A stretch of 7,262 nt of DNA from an uncultured Erysipelotrichaceae bacterium (GTDB lineage Bacteria > Bacillota_I > Bacilli_A > Erysipelotrichales > Coprobacillaceae), in the NCBI GenBank assembly GCA_900550005.1, contig URQL01000083.1, forward strand, positions 1-7,262, written 5' to 3'. The translations under genes were made by a program, and so were the position numbers. This document shows, one piece after another, positions 1 to 5,631 of the stretch. Each line of letters begins with the position of its first letter. Positions within the stretch are counted from its first letter, which is position 1. The notes under the pieces are model-generated. The model did not search any database. It was given only the letters and a program-made list of their open reading frames with translations, and was not told the DNA's origin.

Positions 1-757
1 CGGAATTATTTCCGGGGAAATTGATTTAATTATGACGAGAATTCGAATTTTATATTCAGAAATTTATACAGGCTATGACCTTGATATTCCTGAATATTTA
101 GCAAGATATGCTTCATTTAATGTTTATGGTTTGATCAATGCAAAGAGTTATGATGAAATTTTAAATCTTGTGAAAAATACAAGATACTATAATGTTTTAT
201 TAAAACTTAAACCAGAACGTGATGAACATATTGATTATAATGTTTTAGAAATAGAATTAAGACGAGTTTATTACTCAACTTATGTGAATGTGGTGAAGAA
301 ATTATATCGAGGGAAAAAGCAACAAGATTTATTGAATGTGCTTTATACAATGATTGAGCTTCAAAATGTTACGAAGATTTATCGTTTGAAAAAATATTTT
401 AATGCTTCACCAGAACATATAAAGTCGACATTATTTTTAGAATATTCACGTATGCCAAAATCTTATATGGAAGAATTAATTGCATGTCCAGATGCAACGA
501 CTTTCTTAAAGAAAATGGCTGATTCACGTTATCATCTCTATGTAGATGATCAAGATTATGTTTATATTGAATATTATACGGATTCAATCAAATATAACTT
601 ATCAAAACGTTTTATGCGCTTTTCAAATGATGCACCACTTGTTTTTATGACTTACAGTACACTATTAATGGTTGAAATCGATAATTTAAAACATATTATA
701 GAAGGTATTCGTTATCAAGAACCGGCATCAAGTATTGAAAAAATGCTTATTTATTAA
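1..757 (+). CDS. ntpC: V/A-type ATPase subunit C (d/AC39 family), 5' partial
   Basis: Subunit C is the funnel-shaped cytoplasmic protein that sits on the rotor ring and holds the central shaft. It is all-helical, made of three similar domains. The frame is open from base 2 with no stop before the first ATG at base 32, and the protein visible from there (241 residues, plus 10 readable before it) is short of the family's usual 320-350. I therefore read the gene as entering from the left, with roughly the first domain missing (inference). Numbered from the ATG at 32, two copies of the family's helix pattern E-x-x-N are visible: E109/N112 followed by KIYRLKKYF, and E215/N218 followed by LKHIIEGIR. 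The last is preceded by the typical PLVFMTY helix (202-208). Its TAA stop lies 15 bases before the next gene. An actual start at ATG 32 is the alternative; a weak GGGGAAA lies 12 bases upstream, but the product would lack a domain. Confidence 0.88.
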   Translation, partial: GIISGEIDLIMTRIRILYSEIYTGYDLDIPEYLARYASFNVYGLINAKSYDEILNLVKNTRYYNVLLKLKPERDEHIDYNVLEIELRRVYYSTYVNVVKKLYRGKKQQDLLNVLYTMIELQNVTKIYRLKKYFNASPEHIKSTLFLEYSRMPKSYMEELIACPDATTFLKKMADSRYHLYVDDQDYVYIEYYTDSIKYNLSKRFMRFSNDAPLVFMTYSTLLMVEIDNLKHIIEGIRYQEPASSIEKMLIY

Positions 758-760
758 AAA

Positions 761-766
761 AGGGGG
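761..766 (+). promoter_or_regulatory. Ribosome binding site of the short subunit I paralogue
   Basis: AGGGGG lies six bases before the ATG at 773, in the 15-base gap after the subunit C stop. A good site here argues that the short paralogue is translated rather than being a silent remnant. Confidence 0.7.
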
Positions 767-772
767 ATTGTT

Positions 773-2296
773 ATGGCAATAAAGAAAATGGAATTACTTA
801 ATATTACTTTTCCTTTTGAAAAGACGATTGATCTCCTAAAAGTAATTAAGGATTTAGAAGATTTTTACCCACAAGATGCTTCTAAGCTTATTAAAGGGGT
901 AAAAGATGTTCAAGTGATGCCTGAAAATAAAGAATATCGTGATTTAATTCAATCATTAAAACAAACAAGTACACGTTTAAATTTAGACTTGGAAGAATTA
1001 GATTATCATGATGAAACATTTTCTTTAGATCAAAGCTATGATTTAATTAAAGAATTAGATGAAAGATTAGATCAAATTGATCAAGTAAAAGAAGAACTTG
1101 AAAAAGAAAGAGATGAAAACCTTGCAACAAAAATGATTCTTGAAAATATGCAAGGACATGATGTAAACTTAGATTTACTTTTTAATAGTCATTATGTAAA
1201 GGTAAGAATTGGTCAAGTACCAACGAGCCATTTGCAAAGATTGCAATATTATGAAGATGAACCATTTATTTTAAAAGTTTATAACGAAGAAAATGGAAAG
1301 ACGTGGTGTGCTTATTTAGGATTAAATAAGGATATTCGTGCGATTGATAATATCTTCTCATCTCTTGATTTTAAACGTATTCGTGTTCCTGATTTCGTTC
1401 ATGGAACGATTCAAGATGCATTAGATGAAATCACGAATGAAATTCATGCGATGAATGAATACATTGCTACAGTTGAACAAAAACGTCGTATTTTAAAAGA
1501 AGAAAATCGTCTTAAATTAAATACGATTTATACCATTGCTAGCTATATGAATCAACTTTATACAATGCATAGATATGTTATTGATTATCAATATCAAGCT
1601 GGGGTATATGGATTTGTAGCAAAAGAAAAATCTGAATCTTTACAAGCTAAATTAACTGAAATTGAAGGAGTTAAAATCTTAGTATTACCAGAAATGATGT
1701 ATCAGGATTGGGGAATCGTTCCACCTGTTGTATTAGAAAATTCTTCACTTGTTGAACCATTTGAAGTTTTTTCTGGAGCAAGTCATTATAATGATGTAGA
1801 TTATACTTTACCTGTAGCCCTATTACTTAGTTTAGGTGCTGGTTTTGCTTTAAGCAATTGGATTGCAGGAATTGTTTTAGCACTTATTGGATTGGTTTTT
1901 TCTAAAAAATCATCTGCTTTTGGTGTATTAAGCCGTATAGGTGTAGTTACACTTGTTTTTGGTGTAATAAATAAGATTTGTTCAATGCCTAACTTTACTG
2001 TTCGATTAATTATTTCTTTCTTATTTGTATTGGTTGGTTATTATTTAGTTATGGTAATTACACAAATAAATAAGAATAAAAAAGGAAATAACATGATCGA
2101 TGTTTGGCTAGGAATTGATGGTGTAAGTGGACTGATAGTTTTAAGTGTTATTATTATAGCTGGAGTTGTTCATTTATATTATGGTGAGTCAAGTCTTTAT
2201 TTACCATTAAAGTTAATTGGGGTTATTGCCATTTTATTAACATTATTTAAAAAGCCAATTAAAAAGAGCTTTTTGAAAAATAAAAAAACAGCATAA
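773..2296 (+). CDS. Short paralogue of V-ATPase subunit I (a subunit) lacking the last two helices
   Basis: A 507-residue member of the subunit I family (usual length 600-670). Residues 1-345 form the cytoplasmic arm, rich in coiled coil around 85-125 and 215-250. It aligns without gaps to the arm of the next gene for about 300 residues: PFILK at 164-168, IDNIFSSL at 191-198, FVHGT at 208-212, YTIAS at 253-257 and IEGV at 297-300 fall at identical positions in both. Residues 345-493 hold about six hydrophobic helices. The protein then ends in a lysine-rich tail (KKPIKKSFLKNKK), opposite residue 523 of the neighbour. The two helices with the conserved arginines are absent, as are the FGDxGxG and DPTPF motifs (LSNWIAG and DYTLP here). 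No remnant fits in the 24 bases before the next gene. The frame is clean and AGGGGG at 761-766 serves the ATG. Family membership is clear. The role is unknown: assembly factor, stalk anchor or regulator are inferences. Confidence 0.85.
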   Translation: MAIKKMELLNITFPFEKTIDLLKVIKDLEDFYPQDASKLIKGVKDVQVMPENKEYRDLIQSLKQTSTRLNLDLEELDYHDETFSLDQSYDLIKELDERLDQIDQVKEELEKERDENLATKMILENMQGHDVNLDLLFNSHYVKVRIGQVPTSHLQRLQYYEDEPFILKVYNEENGKTWCAYLGLNKDIRAIDNIFSSLDFKRIRVPDFVHGTIQDALDEITNEIHAMNEYIATVEQKRRILKEENRLKLNTIYTIASYMNQLYTMHRYVIDYQYQAGVYGFVAKEKSESLQAKLTEIEGVKILVLPEMMYQDWGIVPPVVLENSSLVEPFEVFSGASHYNDVDYTLPVALLLSLGAGFALSNWIAGIVLALIGLVFSKKSSAFGVLSRIGVVTLVFGVINKICSMPNFTVRLIISFLFVLVGYYLVMVITQINKNKKGNNMIDVWLGIDGVSGLIVLSVIIIAGVVHLYYGESSLYLPLKLIGVIAILLTLFKKPIKKSFLKNKKTA

Positions 2297-2306
2297 TAAA
2301 AACATG

Positions 2307-2313
2307 AAAGGAG
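2307..2313 (+). promoter_or_regulatory. Ribosome binding site of full-length subunit I
   Basis: AAAGGAG ends seven bases before the ATG at 2321. It fixes the start that gives MAIAKMMLLN, which matches the N-terminus of the preceding paralogue (MAIKKMELLN). Confidence 0.75.
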
Positions 2314-2320
2314 AAAAAAT

Positions 2321-4216
2321 ATGGCTATTGCAAAAATGATGCTATTAAATATCGAGTTTAGTCAAAAACAATATGACGATGTCTTATTAAAATTGATTGA
2401 ACAAGATAATTTTCATCCGGAACCTGCATCTAAATTTGTTGATTCAGTCCATGGTTTATCTGTTTTAAATCGTGAAAACCCATATGCAGATTTGCTTAAT
2501 CGTATGATTCAAGCAAGTGAAAATTATGGATTTAAATTAAATGAAATTAATGTAGAAAGTAATGTAATGAATGTTATTAAGGCAGATACATTTTTCTGTG
2601 ATTTAGTTTCAAATGCGGATGGCTATGCACATGTTAAAAAGGAATTAGATGCAGTTATCGAAGAAAATAAAGATGCTATGAAGCAACTTGAACATGTTGC
2701 TAATATGGATGTAAGTTTTGATGATTTATTTTCATGTAAATATCTTCAAGTACGTTTTGGTCGTTTACCAATTAGTAATGTTGATAAATTAGAATATTAT
2801 GAAGGGCAACCTTTCATTTTAAAAAGATTTCATGATGATCATCAATACACTTGGTGTATGTATGTTACAACACCATCAAAAGCACCTGAAATTGATAACA
2901 TTTTCTCATCTTTATATTTTGAAAGAATTTATATTCCAGAATTCGTTCATGGGACACCTGAACTTGCAATCAAAGAAATTCAAGAAGAATCTGATGCAGC
3001 TAAAAAGATGTCTGATGATTTAGCAAAACAAATCAGCGTGATGTTTGAAGAAAATAAAGATGAATTAAATCGTATTTATACAATTGCTTCACATTTAAAT
3101 AAAACTTATGAAGCACAAAAATACGTCACTGTTTTAGGAGGAAAATCAACAGTTATTGGTTTTGCTGCTAAAAAAGATGCTGAAAAAATTAAAAAAGATT
3201 TTGAAAGTATTGAAGGGGTTGACGTTAAAATTCGTCCAGGAAATGGCGATTCACGTTTAACACCACCAACTAAACTTAAAAATGGATGGTTCTCTAAACC
3301 ATTTAAGATGTTTGTTGAAATGTACGGTGTACCTGCTTACACTGATGTTGATCCAACGCCATTTGTTGCTTTAACTTATACTTTATTATTTGGTATTATG
3401 TTTGGTGACGTTGGGCAAGGGTTATTACTTTCTTTAGTAGGTTATATCGCTTATAAAAAATTCCATATGGAACTTGGAGCTGTAGGATTTAGACTTGGTT
3501 TTTCAAGTGCTATCTTTGGGGTTGTATTTGGATCTGTATTTGGTAGTGAAGAATTTATCACACCACTTATTCATCCAATGTCAGAAGATGCAACGATGAC
3601 ATTACTTATCGGAGCAATCAGTATTGGTATTTGTTTAACATTGATTTCTATGATCATTAATGTTTATACAAATTTGAAAAGAAAAAATTATGGAGAAGCT
3701 TTCTTCTCTCAAAACGGGATTGCCGGATTTGTGTTCTATGTATCTATTTTATTGATGGTTGCTGGAACAATGGCTTTAGGATTAAATTTAGTTAATCCAG
3801 TTACAATCATTGTATTTGTAGTACTTCCATTGATTCTTATCTTCTTAAAAGAAGCATTAGATCGTAAATTATTTGAAGGTGAAGAAATGTTCCCTGATGG
3901 ATTTGGGGCATTCTTTGTTGAAGCTTTCTTTGAATTATTTGAAGTATTATTAACATTTATCGCTAACACAATGTCTTACTTACGTGTTGGTGGATTTATC
4001 TTATCCCATGCAGGGATGATGCTAGTTGTTTATACATTAGCAAATATGTTTGGTTCTGTTGGACACTTAGTTGTATTAATTATTGGTAACATCTTTGTTA
4101 TGTGTCTAGAAGGACTTATCGTTGGTATTCAAGTATTACGTCTTGAATTCTATGAAATGTTCAGCCGTTACTATGAAGGTAATGGTATACCTTTTAAATC
4201 AATTAAAGAAAAATAA
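2321..4216 (+). CDS. ntpI: V/A-type ATPase subunit I (a subunit), full length
   Basis: The membrane stator subunit: its cytoplasmic arm (about residues 1-345) binds the tops of the outer stalks, and its C-terminal eight-helix domain provides the ion half-channels against the K ring. At 631 residues the length is normal. Signatures seen: MYGVPAYTDVDPTPF at 334-348 at the entry to the first helix, FGDVGQG at 361-367, PDGFGAFFVEAFFELFEVLL at 525-544, SYLRVGG at 552-558 with R555, and QVLRLEFYEMFSRYYEGNG at 604-622 with R607. R555 corresponds to the essential arginine of the family (R735 in yeast Vph1) and R607 to the second conserved arginine. The central pairs of helices lie at about 347-378, 388-449 and 466-510. 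The gene follows its short paralogue by 24 bases and precedes subunit K by 19. It is the copy expected to do ion transport. It uses the rare isoleucine codon ATA only once, suggesting good expression. Confidence 0.97.
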   Translation: MAIAKMMLLNIEFSQKQYDDVLLKLIEQDNFHPEPASKFVDSVHGLSVLNRENPYADLLNRMIQASENYGFKLNEINVESNVMNVIKADTFFCDLVSNADGYAHVKKELDAVIEENKDAMKQLEHVANMDVSFDDLFSCKYLQVRFGRLPISNVDKLEYYEGQPFILKRFHDDHQYTWCMYVTTPSKAPEIDNIFSSLYFERIYIPEFVHGTPELAIKEIQEESDAAKKMSDDLAKQISVMFEENKDELNRIYTIASHLNKTYEAQKYVTVLGGKSTVIGFAAKKDAEKIKKDFESIEGVDVKIRPGNGDSRLTPPTKLKNGWFSKPFKMFVEMYGVPAYTDVDPTPFVALTYTLLFGIMFGDVGQGLLLSLVGYIAYKKFHMELGAVGFRLGFSSAIFGVVFGSVFGSEEFITPLIHPMSEDATMTLLIGAISIGICLTLISMIINVYTNLKRKNYGEAFFSQNGIAGFVFYVSILLMVAGTMALGLNLVNPVTIIVFVVLPLILIFLKEALDRKLFEGEEMFPDGFGAFFVEAFFELFEVLLTFIANTMSYLRVGGFILSHAGMMLVVYTLANMFGSVGHLVVLIIGNIFVMCLEGLIVGIQVLRLEFYEMFSRYYEGNGIPFKSIKEK

Positions 4217-4221
4217 ATATT

Positions 4222-4226
4222 GGAGG
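4222..4226 (+). promoter_or_regulatory. Ribosome binding site deciding the subunit K start
   Basis: GGAGG, nine bases before the ATG at 4236, lies in the 19-base gap after the subunit I stop. It selects this ATG over an in-frame ATG at 4122, which would overlap the end of subunit I by 95 bases and add a polar stretch unlike the family. Confidence 0.85.
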
Positions 4227-4235
4227 ATTATTAAA

Positions 4236-4658
4236 ATGTCAGTATTAGAATTTATTTTACCAGCTTTAATCGTAGCTTTAATTTCATTACCATTAGTCAA
4301 AGTATTTAGTGGAAAAGTAACTAAAGAATCAGCTAAATTTAGATTATCAACACATGTTTGTGCATTCGCTGCAGTCGTACTTGGAGTATTATTATTCAAT
4401 ACAAATAGTGCATTCGCTGCTGAAGGTAGCATCGTTGGAACAATTGCTCAAGGTTTAGGATTTGTTGGTGCTGCTATTGCTACTGGATGTTCTGCATTAG
4501 GTGCAGGTATTGCCGTAGCTGCTGCTGCTCCTGCTGCAATTGGTGCTTTCTCTGAAAATGAAAAGAACTTCGGTAAATCATTAATCTTCGTTGCCTTAGG
4601 TGAAGGGGTTGCTATTTACGGGTTACTTATCTCAATCTTAATTATCAACAAATTATAA
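4236..4658 (+). CDS. ntpK: V/A-type ATPase subunit K (c-ring proteolipid), four-helix form with leader-like N-terminal half
   Basis: The rotor-ring proteolipid, 140 residues. Four hydrophobic stretches are seen: about 5-22, 40-58, 66-100 and 115-138. The last two form a standard c hairpin: a glycine/alanine-rich helix (GTIAQGLGFVGAAIATG from 68, then GAGIAV at 89-94), a polar loop SENEKNFGK at 106-114, and an outer helix ending LGEGVAIYGLLISILI. E123 is the ion-carrying carboxylate. The first half has no carboxylate within its hydrophobic stretches and ends in NSAFA/AEGS at 57-64, which resembles a signal-peptidase site; cleavage after A61 would leave a 79-residue, F-type-sized c subunit (inference). 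The alternative is a retained four-helix subunit with one ion site, an arrangement I recall from V-type operons of Clostridia. Where sodium-binding c subunits have glutamine in the inner helix and serine or threonine after the glutamate, this protein has V94 and G124, suggesting proton use (inference). Confidence 0.95.
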   Translation: MSVLEFILPALIVALISLPLVKVFSGKVTKESAKFRLSTHVCAFAAVVLGVLLFNTNSAFAAEGSIVGTIAQGLGFVGAAIATGCSALGAGIAVAAAAPAAIGAFSENEKNFGKSLIFVALGEGVAIYGLLISILIINKL

Positions 4659-4667
4659 AATATAAAA

Positions 4668-4673
4668 GGGGTG
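4668..4673 (+). promoter_or_regulatory. Ribosome binding site deciding the subunit F start
   Basis: GGGGTG, preceded by AAAA, lies nine bases before the ATG at 4683. A GTG at 4671 is in frame with the same gene, but it sits inside this purine run with no room for a ribosome binding site of its own. The ATG also gives the family-typical N-terminus MKFFLISDN. Confidence 0.65.
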
Positions 4674-4682
4674 TCTGATGAT

Positions 4683-4991
4683 ATGAAATTTTTCTTAATT
4701 AGTGACAATACAGACACACTAATGGGTTTAAGACTAGTAGGAATTGAAGGGGTTGTCCTTCATGAACGTCAAGAATTTCTAGAAACACTAGAAGAAAAAA
4801 TGAAGGATCCTTCTATTGCCATTATTTTAGTCACTACCAAACTTATCGAATTGTGTCCAGATATTATATCTGAAGTTAAATTAAAACAACCAAAACCTTT
4901 GATTGTGGAAATACCAGACCGTCATGGTGAATCTAAAATTGGTGAAACAATTGATTCCTATGTATCTGAAGCAATCGGAGTGAAATTATAG
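4683..4991 (+). CDS. ntpF: V/A-type ATPase subunit F (central shaft)
   Basis: Subunit F is a small alpha/beta protein that binds subunit D in the central rotating shaft and can affect catalytic activity. (The same subunit is called NtpG in Enterococcus hirae.) From the ATG at 4683 it is 102 residues, a normal length. Seen: the opening beta strand and loop MKFFLISDNTDTLMGLRLVG (1-20), immediately followed by IEG at 21-23; a helix with acidic residues at about 32-47 (QEFLETLEEKMKDPSI); a second strand IAIILVTTKL at 48-57; and PLIVEIPDRHGES near 74-86, the conserved strand and IP turn before the C-terminal helix. The TAG stop forms part of the next gene's ribosome binding site (TAGGAG). An in-frame GTG at 4671 would add four residues (start read as M, then S, D, D) and is less likely. 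The gene lies before E here, whereas many bacterial clusters place F after C and before A. Confidence 0.94.
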   Translation: MKFFLISDNTDTLMGLRLVGIEGVVLHERQEFLETLEEKMKDPSIAIILVTTKLIELCPDIISEVKLKQPKPLIVEIPDRHGESKIGETIDSYVSEAIGVKL

Positions 4992-5003
4992 GAGATCTGT
5001 TTT

Positions 5004-5597
5004 ATGCAAAATATCGAACAAGTATTTCTCTATATGAAAGATGAAATTACATCTGCAGCAAGTGTTGAACGTCAAGCAATTTTAGATGAAGTAAAAAAAC
5101 TTGAAGAACATGCTGAAATACAAATGAAAGAAGAAGCTAAAAGAGATGCATTATTACAAATGAATCAAGAATTAGCTGAAATTAAATCAGCAACAGCTGC
5201 TGAAATTTCTGAAAGTCATAGTGAAAGAACAAAAAAATTAATTGAAATCAGAGATAGCTATGTAAAAACAATTTTTGAAGAAGCAAAAACAAAATTATTA
5301 GCTTTCTTAGAAACTGAAGAATATCCTACTTTCTTAGTAGAAAAAATGAAAAAAGTATCTGCTTATGGTTTAGACAATTCAACATTATATTTAAGAAAAG
5401 AAGATTTAACTTTAAAAGATCAATTAGTTAAATCTTATGGACATAGTGTAACTGTTGAAGAATCTACAAGTTTACCAATGGGTGGATTTATTATTGAAAA
5501 CAAAGCTGAAAAATTATTGATCAATGAATCATTAGAAACAGCATTAGAAAACCAAAAAGATTGGTTCTATAAAAACTCAGGATTAATTATTAAATAA
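5004..5597 (+). CDS. ntpE: V/A-type ATPase subunit E (peripheral stalk)
   Basis: Subunit E forms the outer stalk (stator) together with subunit G, linking the head to subunit I. At 197 residues the length is normal. Residues 1 to about 105 are one long charged helix, rich in E, K, Q and A, fitting the coiled coil with G. Residues 106-197 are the mixed alpha/beta head-binding domain, with a strand NSTLYLRKEDL at 125-135, the glycine turn PMGGFIIENK at 158-167, and a final helix INESLETALENQKDWF at 173-188 that matches the family's conserved C-terminal region (GG-hydrophobic strand, then N-x-(S/T)-L-x-x-x-L). GGAG at 4991-4994 lies nine bases before the ATG. The family normally needs a G partner, which is not encoded in this window. 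The gene ends TAA, followed by an inverted repeat before subunit A. Confidence 0.94.
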   Translation: MQNIEQVFLYMKDEITSAASVERQAILDEVKKLEEHAEIQMKEEAKRDALLQMNQELAEIKSATAAEISESHSERTKKLIEIRDSYVKTIFEEAKTKLLAFLETEEYPTFLVEKMKKVSAYGLDNSTLYLRKEDLTLKDQLVKSYGHSVTVEESTSLPMGGFIIENKAEKLLINESLETALENQKDWFYKNSGLIIK

Positions 5598-5600
5598 TGA

Positions 5601-5619
5601 AACTAACTAAATGTTAGTT
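5601..5619 (+). repeat. Perfect 7-bp inverted repeat between subunits E and A
   Basis: AACTAAC (5601-5607) and GTTAGTT (5613-5619) are exact reverse complements with a five-base loop TAAAT. The stem is AT-rich and is not followed by a T run, so it does not look like an intrinsic terminator. The repeat ends one base before the GGAGGTG ribosome binding site of subunit A, and an in-frame ATG (5611) lies in the loop and right arm. A role in RNA stability or in tuning translation of A is possible. Such short repeats also arise by chance in AT-rich DNA. Confidence 0.5.
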
Positions 5620-5626
5620 GGAGGTG
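5620..5626 (+). promoter_or_regulatory. Ribosome binding site deciding the GTG start of subunit A
   Basis: GGAGGTG lies five bases before the GTG at 5632. It supports that start over the in-frame ATG at 5611, which lies before this site and has no purine-rich sequence of its own upstream. Confidence 0.8.
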
Positions 5627-5631
5627 AGTGT

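Noticed and set aside
399..587. Minus-strand 62-codon open frame inside subunit C
   Set aside because: Fully antisense to conserved subunit C sequence, no family resemblance.
2297..2320. Remnant of the missing C-terminus of the short I paralogue (pseudogene by frameshift)
   Set aside because: Only 24 bases separate the stop from the next start, so no decayed tail exists; the 108 residues are absent, not frameshifted.
2832..3023. Plus-strand 63-codon open frame in another frame inside subunit I
   Set aside because: Embedded in the conserved arm of subunit I, with no ribosome binding site and no family resemblance.
3736..3969. Minus-strand 77-codon open frame inside subunit I
   Set aside because: It lies wholly antisense to the conserved membrane domain, has an asparagine/serine-rich composition typical of a reverse read of hydrophobic codons, and no recognisable family.
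4122..4235. In-frame upstream ATG giving subunit K a 38-residue extension
   Set aside because: It overlaps the conserved end of subunit I, has no ribosome binding site, and the added residues are polar and unlike the family; ATG 4236 has GGAGG nine bases upstream.
4199..4432. Minus-strand 77-codon open frame across the I-K junction
   Set aside because: Antisense to the start of subunit K and its ribosome binding site, with no supporting start signal; an antisense shadow.
4671..4682. GTG start for subunit F
   Set aside because: The only Shine-Dalgarno-like run abuts or includes this GTG; the ATG at 4683 has correct spacing and the typical MKFFLISDN start.
5601..5619. Inverted repeat as a transcription terminator
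   Set aside because: Weak AT-rich stem, no following T run, and it is directly followed by the ribosome binding site of an essential operon gene.
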